A stretch of DNA of 36,684 nucleotides from Methanoculleus marisnigri (GTDB taxonomy: Archaea; Halobacteriota; Methanomicrobia; Methanomicrobiales; Methanoculleaceae): positions 1-36,684 of the forward strand of contig DASQ01000150.1 in NCBI GenBank assembly GCA_002503885.1, given 5' to 3'. The translations under genes were made by a program, and so were the position numbers. Below, piece by piece: positions 1-7,912 of this stretch; position 1 is the first letter of the stretch; each line of letters begins with the position of its first letter. Below the pieces are notes generated by a model, which saw only the letters and a program-made list of their open reading frames with translations, was not told where the DNA came from and did not search any database.

Positions 1-1644
1 ACCGTCAACCGGACCTCGGCCCTCGGAGCGCTGGACGCGGCGGCGACCGCAGGCAACTTCAACTACACCCTCAAGGAGGCAAGCTGGGGTTCGTTCCTCT
101 ATTCCATCGCCGGGATCGCCTACAACGAGACCTCCTGGGACTCCTGGCTCTTCATGGTCGACGGGGTGACCGCCGGCGTCGGAGCAGCGGACTACCAGCT
201 CGCCGACGGGGACGTCGTCACCTACTGGTACGGGGCATGGGGATCGACCCCGGAGACCGCCGGCGCGGTGGTCAACATCACCGTCTCCCTCCCGGCACCA
301 ACCCCGACACCAGGAGGGGGAGGTGGCGGCGACGATTCGTCGTCCTCCTGGATCACCGTCACCCTCGAATCGGGTACGTTTAACGTCACCGCGGCGAACA
401 GCGGGAAGACCTACACGGTCGACCGGCGGACTGCACTGGGGGCCCTCGATGCAGCGGGAACCCCCTATACCATCGACGACTCGTACTACCAGGAGTACGG
501 GTCGCTCTTCCTCAACTCCGTCAATGGCAGAGCGGGTGAGGGGATGAAGGGATGGATGTACCAGGTGAACGGCGAAAGCCCCGGCGCCGGCGCAAATGCG
601 TATGCGGTCACAAACGGCGATGAAGTCGTCTTCTTCTGGAGCGAGGGGATGAGTTCAACCCCGGCGACATCGCCGGACGTCATCTCGATCAGGGTTGTGA
701 TCCCGGCATCTTCCGGCGACTCGGGATCGAGTTCGTCGGGCGACGGTTCCGGCGTTTCGGGCACCACAACCTCGGGATCCGGTGAGCCGGGAGCGGCCCC
801 GTCATTCTTCCTCGGACTACCGGCCGGAGCCGTCATCGAACTCGGGGAGTGGGGTCAGGTCTTCTCGTTTGACACCGGCAGGGGGAACACGTCTGCGGAG
901 CGGGTCACCGTATCGGGGAACTCCTTTATTATCAGGCGGAACGGGCTGACCATGGTTCTTGCCGCCCGGAACATCAACGAACAGGACGGTAGGGCTACAG
1001 GTCTGATCGAGAGCGTCACGGCATCGATCGAGCCCGTCACGGCCAATATCAGCACGATGGGCATCGTCACCGCATCGCTGGACTTAAACCTCACCGGCAT
1101 ACCGGGAGACGGCCGCATCGAGATCTCCTTCAATGAGACACCTGATCCGGGTGCGGCAAGCGCTTTCCACCTCGCCACGACAGAGAACGACGAGGAAATT
1201 GTTTCTATTGCCTATACCATGACCGTCACGCGGACCAACCTGGAGAACGGTGAAGATATCGCCGGAGCGGTGATCAGGATGACCGTAAGCCCCACATGGG
1301 TGGAAGAGCACGGCGGCGTGGATGCCGTCAGGATCGCACGGTCTGCGGAGGACGGCACATACGAGATACTCGATACCCGGCTTGCCGGAACCGACGGGAA
1401 CGGAAACCTGATTTTCGAGGGGATCTCACCCGGCGGCCTCTCGGTCTTCGGTCTGCTGGCGGTCACGGCAGCGCCTGCGGCACAAGGTACCCCGGCGATC
1501 ACTCCTGTCGCTGCCATCCCCAATACGCCTGCTGCAACAGGCGCATCACCGTCTCTCTCATCACCGCTCATCGTCGTCGGCGTGGGCGCGGCCCTGATCA
1601 TCGGAGCGGCATACCTCTTCATCGAACGGAGGAGAAAGCAATGA
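1..1644 (+). CDS. DUF4430-repeat surface protein with C-terminal membrane anchor (5' end outside window)
   Basis: The frame is open from base 1 to the TGA at 1642-1644, so the N-terminus and any signal peptide lie outside the window. The visible 547 residues hold two copies of a DUF4430-like beta domain, roughly residues 1-96 and 115-230. Both carry the pattern SALGALDAA or TALGALDAA, then a W-x-Y/F-x-V-(N/D)-G segment and a GD-x-V-x-(F/Y)-x-W/Y ending. A Pro/Thr/Gly-rich linker separates them. Residues about 270-480 resemble the region found before archaeal PGF tails (TWVEEHGG, then a repeated DGN-type turn). A single hydrophobic helix near 522-541 precedes RRRKQ, which fits a C-terminal anchor facing the cytoplasm. 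The stop overlaps the next start by ATGA, so the two genes are probably translationally coupled. Known of the family: DUF4430 is the fold of the C-terminal beta domain of transcobalamin and intrinsic factor. Cobalamin binding here is inference only. Confidence 0.75.
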   Translation, partial: TVNRTSALGALDAAATAGNFNYTLKEASWGSFLYSIAGIAYNETSWDSWLFMVDGVTAGVGAADYQLADGDVVTYWYGAWGSTPETAGAVVNITVSLPAPTPTPGGGGGGDDSSSSWITVTLESGTFNVTAANSGKTYTVDRRTALGALDAAGTPYTIDDSYYQEYGSLFLNSVNGRAGEGMKGWMYQVNGESPGAGANAYAVTNGDEVVFFWSEGMSSTPATSPDVISIRVVIPASSGDSGSSSSGDGSGVSGTTTSGSGEPGAAPSFFLGLPAGAVIELGEWGQVFSFDTGRGNTSAERVTVSGNSFIIRRNGLTMVLAARNINEQDGRATGLIESVTASIEPVTANISTMGIVTASLDLNLTGIPGDGRIEISFNETPDPGAASAFHLATTENDEEIVSIAYTMTVTRTNLENGEDIAGAVIRMTVSPTWVEEHGGVDAVRIARSAEDGTYEILDTRLAGTDGNGNLIFEGISPGGLSVFGLLAVTAAPAAQGTPAITPVAAIPNTPAATGASPSLSSPLIVVGVGAALIIGAAYLFIERRRKQ

Positions 1645-3611
1645 AGCGGGTCGGCAGCATCCTGCTTATCCTCCTGCTCTGCGTCGCCTCCTGCGGCGCT
1701 TACCCCCTGAACACGGGCGACCCGGCCATCCAGACCTCCCTGGACTATCTCCGCAACTGCCAGAAGGATGACGGCGGTTTCGGGGAAGCCGGGCGCGAGA
1801 GCAGCCCGGGCACGACGTCGTGGGCGATCATGGCAGCCGTCGCCGCGGGTGAAGACCCCCGGACATGGGTGAAGAACGGCAACTCGACCATCGACTACCT
1901 CCGGTCGATGAACGATGAGATCCTGGCAAAAGGAGGGACCGTCGATATCGCGCGCACCATCCTGACGCTGGTCGCGGTCGAGGAAGACCCCCGTACCTTC
2001 TCCGGGACAGACTACGTTACCGAACTGAAATCCCGGGTGAAACCCGACGGCCAGGTGGGGGACCACGTCTACACGACCATCTGGACGATCATAGCCCTTG
2101 CTTCGGTCGGCGAAGACACCGGTGCTTCGGTCAGGTGGCTAATGGCCCAGCAGAATGCCGACGGCGGCTTCCCCTGGACACCGGGTGCCGAGAGCGACCC
2201 CGACGACACGGGCGCCGCACTCGAGGCGCTCGCGGCGGCAGGTATCTCCCACGATGCAGCCGCGGTGCAGAACGCTCTCGCATACCTGAAGGGAATGCAA
2301 CAGGAGAGCGGCGGTTTCCATTACGGGGGAACGAGCGCTTCGAACTCCGCATCCGATGCCTGGGTCATCCAGGGTATCGTTGCCGCGGGAGACAACCCCG
2401 CAGGGTGGAAAATTGGTGAAACGAGTGTGGTAGACCACCTCGTTGGCCTGCAAAATCCCGACGGCTCGTTCCGCTACACCGCGTACGTGACCGACAGTCC
2501 CTGCAGGATGACGGCAAGTGCGGTTCCCGCACTCCTTGGAAGACCATACCCGATACTGCCTTCATCGGCCGTACAGCCATCACCCGTCGCAGCCGCACCG
2601 GGCGTCACGATCGCTGCCGCAACTGCAACCCCGGCAAGCACACCCATTCCAGCAACGACGGACATCGGCGAGAGAACCGTCACGGTGACCGACGACTTCG
2701 GTGAGATCGTCACCATCCGGGGTATCCCGCAGAGGATAGTCTCGCTCGGTCCCTCCAATACCGAGATCCTGTATGCCCTCGGCCTCGGCGACCGCGTCGT
2801 CAGTGTGACCGACTACTGCAACTACCCGCCAGAGGCTCTCGATAAACCGAAGGTCGGGGGATACAGCACCATCAACATCGAGAAGGTGATCGCAGCAGAG
2901 CCGGACCTGGTCCTCGCCACGTTCGGCAACACCGAAGACGCGGTCGACCGCCTGCGAACGTTCGGGATGACCGTCGTTTCCCTCAACCCGCTGACAATCA
3001 ACGATGTCCTGCGGGACGTTGAACTCGTCGGAGCGACCACCGGGCAGGAAGAGCGGGCAGCGGCGTGCGTGGAGGATCTTCAGGCCCGCATTCAGGCGGT
3101 GACCGATAAAACGGAGGCCCTGGTAGAAAAGCCGTCCGTCGCCCATGTCGTCTGGTACGACCCGATCTGGGTCAGCGGCGGGGAAACATTCCAGGACGAG
3201 GTGATCACGATGGCCGGGGGAACAAACACATTCAATTCAATTGGGGGGTGGGGTATTGTCGGCCTTGAAGAGTTCATCACCACAGACCCGGAGTACATCT
3301 TCGTCAGTTCGGGCACCGGCATGGGCGATGGGGGGTACGATATCGTCTACAACTACTTCATGAACGAGCCCCGGATGCAAAGGCTTGATGCGGTCAGGAA
3401 CGGACACGTCTACGTCGTCGACGCCGATATCATCAGCCGGGGAAGCCCGCGGATCGTGGATGCACTGGAAGAGGTGGCAGGGGATCTCCACCCGGATCTC
3501 TTTGATACGGGCACCCCGACGGCAACCCCGACAGTCCAGTCGCCGGGTTTCGGCGTGGTCCCGCTTGCCTTTGCGTTCCTCGCCGTTCTCCTGATCCGGG
3601 TGAAGAGGTAA
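1641..3611 (+). CDS. Alpha-toroid (prenyltransferase/squalene-oxidase-like) domain fused to BtuF-like binding protein, PGF-CTERM tail
   Basis: The start is the ATG at 1641, overlapping the upstream stop, with GGAGAAAG just upstream as ribosome binding site. The product is 656 residues. Residues 1-20 form a Lys/Arg plus hydrophobic signal; VASC at 15-18 matches a lipobox, so a lipoprotein is possible. Residues about 25-310 hold alpha-toroid repeats with at least four Q-x3-(G)-G-F/S-F type motifs (QKDDGGFG, QNADGGFPW, QQESGGFHY, QNPDGSFRY). After a Pro/Thr/Ala linker, residues about 345-620 match the periplasmic-binding fold of BtuF and siderophore-binding proteins (PF01497 type: PQRIVSLGPSNTEILYALGL). 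The end has a Thr/Pro linker, SPGFG at about 634, a hydrophobic stretch and RVKR, which is a PGF-CTERM archaeosortase signal. The likely role is extracellular capture of a corrinoid or metal chelate. No ABC permease or ATPase is nearby. The domains are clear; the ligand is inferred. Confidence 0.85.
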   Translation: MKRVGSILLILLLCVASCGAYPLNTGDPAIQTSLDYLRNCQKDDGGFGEAGRESSPGTTSWAIMAAVAAGEDPRTWVKNGNSTIDYLRSMNDEILAKGGTVDIARTILTLVAVEEDPRTFSGTDYVTELKSRVKPDGQVGDHVYTTIWTIIALASVGEDTGASVRWLMAQQNADGGFPWTPGAESDPDDTGAALEALAAAGISHDAAAVQNALAYLKGMQQESGGFHYGGTSASNSASDAWVIQGIVAAGDNPAGWKIGETSVVDHLVGLQNPDGSFRYTAYVTDSPCRMTASAVPALLGRPYPILPSSAVQPSPVAAAPGVTIAAATATPASTPIPATTDIGERTVTVTDDFGEIVTIRGIPQRIVSLGPSNTEILYALGLGDRVVSVTDYCNYPPEALDKPKVGGYSTINIEKVIAAEPDLVLATFGNTEDAVDRLRTFGMTVVSLNPLTINDVLRDVELVGATTGQEERAAACVEDLQARIQAVTDKTEALVEKPSVAHVVWYDPIWVSGGETFQDEVITMAGGTNTFNSIGGWGIVGLEEFITTDPEYIFVSSGTGMGDGGYDIVYNYFMNEPRMQRLDAVRNGHVYVVDADIISRGSPRIVDALEEVAGDLHPDLFDTGTPTATPTVQSPGFGVVPLAFAFLAVLLIRVKR

Positions 3612-3612
3612 G

Positions 3613-4746
3613 ATGGACCGGTGCAGAATGCGGCGGAACCTCATCTTACCCACGCTTTTTGCAGTTGTTGTAGTCAGCAGCCTTGCATGTCCGGTCCTGG
3701 GACAGGAGGTCTCCGTCAAAGAGATCTGGCGATCCGGAATCGGAGATCCGGTTGTGGCGGTTGCACTCTCACAGGACGGCCTGTACGGTGCCGTCACCAC
3801 AGAAGAGAGGGTCTACCTCTATGACCAAAACGGTACAATTCTCTGGCGTTACCCGGTGTCCCACAGCAGGAGCGTGGCCATCTCTTCCGACAGCGAACGT
3901 ATCGTGGCCGGAGGGGACCATCTCCTGCTGTTCGACCGGAAAGGCAACGTAATCTGGCGCTACAAGCCGGAGTCCCGGATACAGGGCGTCGCCGTCGCCG
4001 CAGACGGACGTACGATCTGCGCAGGGGCCGGTACCAGCCTCCGGGTCTTCTCCCTGGATGACGGGCAAACAACCGCCAACACCTCCTGGTCCTTTGATAC
4101 GGGAGGCCCGGTTAGAAGCGTATCGACCGACGGTGACGGTTCGAGCATCGTTGCCGGTGGCGATTCGGGGAATATATACTTCTTCAGTGGAGACGGCCGG
4201 CTTCTCTGGAACTACAGGACGGGTAGTCACGGCGTCCGGGTGGCCGTCTCACGCGACGGCTCGACGGTTGCAGCAGCATCGATCCAGCGGGTCACGTTCC
4301 TCCTTAACCGGAACGGAAGACTCCTCTGGAAGTCTCCGATGCCTGAGATGATTACAGATGTGTCGATCTCCGGCGACGGGTCAACTCTTTTGCTGGCGAA
4401 CGGGAGTATCTCCGTTTTCAATCGGGATGGGGAGGCTGTGTGGACGTACGTGACGGAGGAAAAGACCAGGTGCGTCTCCGCTTCATCCGACATAACCCAT
4501 ATCCTCGCCGGTACACTCGACGGAACCGTATGGGCATTCAGGGTCCAACCGGAAACCTTTCCTGCCGGCACATCCGAGACATCATCGCCGGATACCGCCT
4601 TCACTGCCGGACCGCCGCAAACTTCCGTTTCTTCCGCTCCGGGGCAGACACTCCCGCAGCAGGGGACGGCACTCTCCCCGGCAACGCCGGTTACCATGGG
4701 TGCGTGCTTTGCCGCGCTGGCATTGTGGCGAAGACAGAAACGGTAA
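3613..4746 (+). CDS. Secreted PQQ-like/WD-type beta-propeller protein
   Basis: The product is 377 residues from ATG 3613, just after the previous stop and following GAGGTAAG. ATG 3628 (MRRNLIL) also has a good site, GGTG, and would give a more typical signal peptide. A hydrophobic signal near residues 8-28 ends in VLGQE. Residues about 30-310 contain roughly seven propeller blades of about 40 residues, each with a W-R/K or W-x-Y strand and a D-G-x turn (NGTILWRY, KGNVIWRY, DGRLLWNY, NGRLLWKS, DGEAVWTY). The C-terminal 65 residues are a Ser/Thr/Pro-rich stalk followed by a short hydrophobic segment and WRRQKR, a probable anchor without a PGF motif. It probably acts as a cell-surface scaffold or binding protein and is likely co-transcribed with the two upstream genes. 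No catalytic signature is visible. Confidence 0.75.
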   Translation: MDRCRMRRNLILPTLFAVVVVSSLACPVLGQEVSVKEIWRSGIGDPVVAVALSQDGLYGAVTTEERVYLYDQNGTILWRYPVSHSRSVAISSDSERIVAGGDHLLLFDRKGNVIWRYKPESRIQGVAVAADGRTICAGAGTSLRVFSLDDGQTTANTSWSFDTGGPVRSVSTDGDGSSIVAGGDSGNIYFFSGDGRLLWNYRTGSHGVRVAVSRDGSTVAAASIQRVTFLLNRNGRLLWKSPMPEMITDVSISGDGSTLLLANGSISVFNRDGEAVWTYVTEEKTRCVSASSDITHILAGTLDGTVWAFRVQPETFPAGTSETSSPDTAFTAGPPQTSVSSAPGQTLPQQGTALSPATPVTMGACFAALALWRRQKR

Positions 4747-4755
4747 CCTGATCCC

Positions 4756-5499
4756 ATGTCCACAAAGAATTTCATTGGCTGCTCCACCTGCTGCCTGATG
4801 GACCGGCCGCTCGAAGAGGCGCTCGGCCTCATCTCCGGCCAAACGGGTCTTGCGGAGATCCTCTCTGACGGCCCTCACACCCTCTTCCTCTCCGAAGAGA
4901 CCTGTTATTCGTTCGATCTCAGGTACACGGTCCACGCCCCGGTCGCCGATACCAATATCGCATCCGACAACGAGCACCTGCGAAGGGCGACCCTCAGGGT
5001 TATGAGGGACCTCGCGGAGGTCTGCGACCGGATCGGCGCTGAGCGGCTGGTCATACACCCGGGGCATGTATGGGGAGAAGAGGTGCGGGGCGCCGCCCAG
5101 GCCGCCCTCGACCGTTCGTTGAGCGAACTGGCCGCAATCCAGGGAGACCAGAACGTCCGGTTCGCCATCGAGAATATGGGGGCGTGGGATGTCTGTTTCT
5201 TCAGGGAGCCCGGGTTCCTCGATCGTCTTGCCGGTCTTGATCTCGGCTTCACCCTCGACGTGGGGCATGCCCACGTGAACGGCAACCTGGTGCCATTCCT
5301 GAAGCAGGGAGGAGCGATCCACGTTCACCTCCACGACAACTGCGGCAGTCGGGACGACCACCTTGCATGTGGGGAGGGAAGTATCGACTTTGGGCATGTA
5401 ATGGCGGCTCTCCCCCCTGACGCCACGAAGGTCATCGAACCGGTCTCGTTTCAGCAGTACGGGAGAAGCCTCGAACATCTGCGAACGATCCTTCCATGA
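4756..5499 (+). CDS. TIM-barrel sugar phosphate isomerase/epimerase-like protein
   Basis: The product is 247 residues and begins with MSTKNFIGCSTCC, 9 bases after the propeller gene. The pattern matches the xylose isomerase-like TIM barrel (AP endonuclease 2 family). Metal-ligand-type segments occur along the barrel: RLVIHPGH near residues 95-102, RFAIENMG near 135-142, FTLDVGHAH near 165-173, IHVHLHDN near 188-195 and a late E in KVIEPVSF. These His, Glu and Asp residues are placed as in divalent-metal-dependent isomerases and endonuclease IV. The protein lacks a signal peptide, so it is cytoplasmic, unlike its upstream neighbours. The substrate cannot be read from sequence; an isomerase or epimerase is more likely than a DNA repair enzyme because the protein is short. 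Confidence 0.75.
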   Translation: MSTKNFIGCSTCCLMDRPLEEALGLISGQTGLAEILSDGPHTLFLSEETCYSFDLRYTVHAPVADTNIASDNEHLRRATLRVMRDLAEVCDRIGAERLVIHPGHVWGEEVRGAAQAALDRSLSELAAIQGDQNVRFAIENMGAWDVCFFREPGFLDRLAGLDLGFTLDVGHAHVNGNLVPFLKQGGAIHVHLHDNCGSRDDHLACGEGSIDFGHVMAALPPDATKVIEPVSFQQYGRSLEHLRTILP

Positions 5500-5511
5500 C
5501 GCCCCAGGACC

Positions 5512-5937
5512 TCAGGGATACGAACTCCGCCCGATCAGCCGTTCAACCGCCGCGCGAAACTCGCGGAACTGCCGTGAGACCTCCGGCCCGGGCGAGCCCG
5601 GATAGGCGTTTGCACCCCGCACGACGGTGCTGTGCCCGTCCATCTCCATCCGAAGGTGCCAGTAGGTGACATCGCAGCAGGAGTAGGCGGAGACGTACTC
5701 CGGCTCCCACTCCCATACACCAAGCCTGGTTGCGGTCTCCCGGAACCTTACCCACTCCTCCTCTGTGGGCGACGCCTCCATCACTACCCCGGAGTAGCCG
5801 CCGGCACTCGCCCACTCGTAGAGGAGCCGGCCGTCGACGAACCTGACGTAGAGGGATGGCCCGACGCTCCCGCCGAGGTAAAACTCGAACGCTGCCGGAA
5901 GGGAGGTATGGGGAGAGGGAGATGCACCGTCGCACAT
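5512..5937 (-). CDS. Unrecognised small protein (141 aa) downstream of the ECF T component
   Basis: This is not a family I recognise. The ATG at 5937 starts 6 bases after the EcfT stop on the same strand, so the gene is probably the last of a short operon. The 141-residue product has no signal peptide or membrane helix. It contains a central segment rich in aromatic residues (VWEWEPEYVSAYSCCDVTYWH, residues about 75-95) with two adjacent Cys, and a C-terminal amphipathic helix. The pattern of alternating strands (FEFYLGG, SLYVRFVDGRLLYEW, HLRMEMDG) suggests a small alpha/beta protein. Its reading frame is consistent with a real gene, and the stop is 12 bases from the convergent plus-strand gene end. 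Confidence 0.6.
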   Translation of the reverse strand: MCDGASPSPHTSLPAAFEFYLGGSVGPSLYVRFVDGRLLYEWASAGGYSGVVMEASPTEEEWVRFRETATRLGVWEWEPEYVSAYSCCDVTYWHLRMEMDGHSTVVRGANAYPGSPGPEVSRQFREFRAAVERLIGRSSYP

Positions 5938-5943
5938 ACCAGG

Positions 5944-6714
5944 CTATACGACCAGCACGGCCAAATACCCTGCGACCACAAGGCCCATGCAGCAGATCCC
6001 GGCGACGTCGGCCCTGCCCGGGACGAGGTCGCGCATCGGCGTCCGCCTGCCGGAGCGGTAGCCCCGGAGGTCGATGGTCAGCCCGAGGACCGTGGCCTTT
6101 CCGAGGGGGTTTGAGACCAGCGGGATGATGATGGGGAAGAGCCCCCGGATACTGCCGGCAGGGCCTCTTCCCGGGTTGTAGGCACGGGCGAGCTGCGCCT
6201 CGTGGATCCGCTTCCCCTCGAGCTGCAGGCTCGGGGTGAACCGGAGCGCAATCAGGAAGATGAGCGTGTAGTCGACAGGCATCCGGAGGCGGTCCATGAC
6301 GTGGACGAGGTCGCGCGGCTGGGTGGATATGACCAGGAGCTGGAACGCAAAGAGCATCGCGGCGAACCGAAGCGACATCGCAAGCGCAAGGTCGATCGCT
6401 CCCACCGTGACGGGGAAAGCCCCGCCGATGACCGGGACCGACGGAGGGATCAGATAGCCGAGGATATCCCCGCTCCGGATGGTGAGGATGGTGAGGGCAA
6501 GCAGACTCACCACGAGCGAGATCAACAGGGGGACCTGACGGAGGAGGTCGCGGGCGAGCCCCCCCACTACCGCTACGGCTACGACCGCCCCGGCAAGGAC
6601 CGCAAGCATCAGGGTATCGCTCGTCAGCACCGCAAGGGCCACGACGACGGCGGCAAAGATCAGTTTGGTGAGCGGGTGGAGGCGGTGATGCCGGCACCTC
6701 GAGCACCTGGACAA
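5944..6714 (-). CDS. ECF transporter T component (CbiQ/EcfT family membrane protein)
   Basis: This is about 250 residues with an N-terminal RLHPLTKLIFA segment typical of EcfT/CbiQ, several hydrophobic helices (residues about 18-95, 115-140 and the last 20), and the two Arg-containing coupling segments AQLARAYNP near residue 190 and DLRGYRSGRRT near 222. In ECF transporters the T component links a substrate-binding S component to the ATPases through such helices. The start is uncertain: the frame opens at TTG 6714, inside the upstream S-like frame, and residues before HRLHPLTK do not look native. No ATPase gene (EcfA) is in the window, so ATPases must come from elsewhere. See the S-like entry for the junction problem. 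Confidence 0.8.
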   Translation of the reverse strand: MSRCSRCRHHRLHPLTKLIFAAVVVALAVLTSDTLMLAVLAGAVVAVAVVGGLARDLLRQVPLLISLVVSLLALTILTIRSGDILGYLIPPSVPVIGGAFPVTVGAIDLALAMSLRFAAMLFAFQLLVISTQPRDLVHVMDRLRMPVDYTLIFLIALRFTPSLQLEGKRIHEAQLARAYNPGRGPAGSIRGLFPIIIPLVSNPLGKATVLGLTIDLRGYRSGRRTPMRDLVPGRADVAGICCMGLVVAGYLAVLVV

Positions 6715-7126
6715 CGACGGCGTTGACCGCCGCCGTGATCAGGACGATCGGCACGGTGACCGCGAGGAACGCTTCCATGGTCCCGAACCTGCCGAGGACG
6801 GTCGGGGCCACGGTGATGATGGCGATGAGGATGAAGGAGAACCCGCTCGCGAAGGTGGCAACGAGCGTCGTCACCGCCGGGGCGAGAACGAACCGGTCTC
6901 TCAGCACCAGGTAGGTCGCGAGACAGACGACCGCCCCGATAGGTTCGCTGAGCAGGTTTGCGGGCGGGAAGAGCGAGTGGCTGAGAAGGGCACAGACGGC
7001 ATCTGCCACAACGCCGATCCCGAGCGCCTCCCGGAACGTGGGCGCGATGAGGATGATGGCAAGGCTATAGAAGGCGATCACAAGGTTCGATACGATGGAG
7101 CCGGGGATCAGTATGGACGCCAGCAT
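6689..7126 (-). CDS. Putative ECF transporter S component (no stop at expected end; frame junction with T component)
   Basis: This hydrophobic protein of about 146 residues has five or six predicted helices, an N-in hydrophobic start (MLASILIPGS) and the segment FPPANLLSEPIGA near residues 53-65, which recalls TrpP-like tryptophan S components. The substrate assignment is weak. The ATG at 7126 is chosen because GGAGGT lies 6 bases upstream. A GTG at 7219 in the same frame would add 31 polar residues but lies upstream of the likely transcription start. The frame does not stop after the last helix: it runs on as low-complexity shadow sequence through the T gene to 5543, while EcfT begins in the +1 frame at the point where this protein should end. 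The given end, 6689, is therefore where homology-like sequence ceases, not a stop codon. A frameshift, a deletion or a fused S-T protein would explain this. Confidence 0.5.
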
Positions 7127-7207
7127 GAGAAGACCTCCGGTCTTCGAGGCCTGAAGAGTCCTCCGGGGGTTCTTTCGGAGGCGATAGGCGGGGTAGAAGG
7201 CCCCGCC
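7127..7207 (-). promoter_or_regulatory. Structured 5' leader of the S-like gene
   Basis: On the minus strand the transcript predicted from the TATA box at 7227-7234 would begin near 7204. The leader then holds two perfect stems: GGCGGGG pairing with CCCCGCC across a 7-base loop (7187-7207), and CCTCCG with CGGAGG across a 10-base loop (7160-7181). These are followed by CTTC-GAAG around AGGCCT and then the GGAGGT ribosome binding site. Long structured leaders are uncommon in a genome with many apparently leaderless genes, so a regulatory role is possible. No known riboswitch class is recognised. Confidence 0.35.
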
Positions 7208-7226
7208 AGTATGCTGCACATCATCG

Positions 7227-7234
7227 TATAAAAC
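7227..7234 (-). promoter_or_regulatory. TATA box of the S-like/EcfT operon
   Basis: On the minus strand the sequence reads GTTTTATACG. With usual archaeal spacing, transcription would start near 7204, about 77 bases before the ATG at 7126. Confidence 0.45.
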
Positions 7235-7287
7235 AGTACATTAGTGCATATGTATTTACCAGGAGCAGGGACCGTGGGCCGGGCATA

Positions 7288-7872
7288 TCACCGGCGCGAG
7301 AGCAGGAGCACCGCAACAAGCACCGCGCCGGTCGTCGTGAGGACGGCTGCCGCAGGTGCCGCTGCCGTCGGCGTGGGCGAGGCTGTGGCTGCCGGGATCG
7401 TCGGGGTCCCCGGCTCCGTGGGCATCGTGGCGGGTGGAGTGGCGGTCGGCGTCACCAGGGTTCCCGGGGGTGTCCCGAGGGTGACAGGAATGGTCGTGTA
7501 GCCGTGGCCGGAGAGGTTTGATCGGTCTACGGGCGCTTCCACGGCGTAAACGGTGTAGGTTCCGGGATCGAGCCCGGCGTCACCCGTCCTCCAGCGGTAG
7601 GTCCAGCCGTCATCGGCACCGACTGTCACCGTCGTGAAACTGACCGGGTCCCCGGACCGCACAGGCGTACGCGGGTCTTCAAGCCGTCCGCCGGTGGACG
7701 GGAGGTTCGGGCCGGTCACGAAGAGGTAGACGGTATCGCTCCCTGTGCTCGTCCCCGCGATCGTGACCTCGCTTCCCGGATACACCGTGACGGCGGAGGC
7801 AGCCGGAGCGATGACGAGGGCGATGAGGAGAAGGATACCCGGAATCAGGGCTCTATCAGGCATATGGTTCAT
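7288..7872 (-). CDS. DUF3821-like surface protein with Thr/Pro stalk and C-terminal anchor
   Basis: The ATG at 7872 is chosen because GGGTGA precedes it and a signal peptide follows at once (PGILLLIALVIAPAASA); ATG 7863 is an alternative. The mature part begins VTVYPGSEVTIAGTSTGSDT and contains VYLFVTGPNLP, WTYRWRTGD and LDPGTYTVYAVEAP. This order is typical of the repeated beta domain in DUF3821-type surface proteins of Methanomicrobiales. A Thr/Pro/Ala-rich stalk (about residues 140-175) precedes a hydrophobic helix ending in SRR. The protein is 194 residues, short for the family, with a single domain. It follows the deacetylase gene by 40 bases on the same strand. The family call rests on pattern recall. 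Confidence 0.7.
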   Translation of the reverse strand: MNHMPDRALIPGILLLIALVIAPAASAVTVYPGSEVTIAGTSTGSDTVYLFVTGPNLPSTGGRLEDPRTPVRSGDPVSFTTVTVGADDGWTYRWRTGDAGLDPGTYTVYAVEAPVDRSNLSGHGYTTIPVTLGTPPGTLVTPTATPPATMPTEPGTPTIPAATASPTPTAAAPAAAVLTTTGAVLVAVLLLSRR

Positions 7873-7912
7873 CGTCACCCGATCGACCCCGGAGGTGATG
7901 AACCTGTTCTTG

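Noticed and set aside
5543..7219. Single 558-codon frame joining the S-like protein to downstream sequence
   Set aside because: Only the first part is membrane-protein-like; beyond about 6689 the product is Arg/Pro/Gly-rich shadow sequence of the EcfT gene and the small unknown gene on the same strand.
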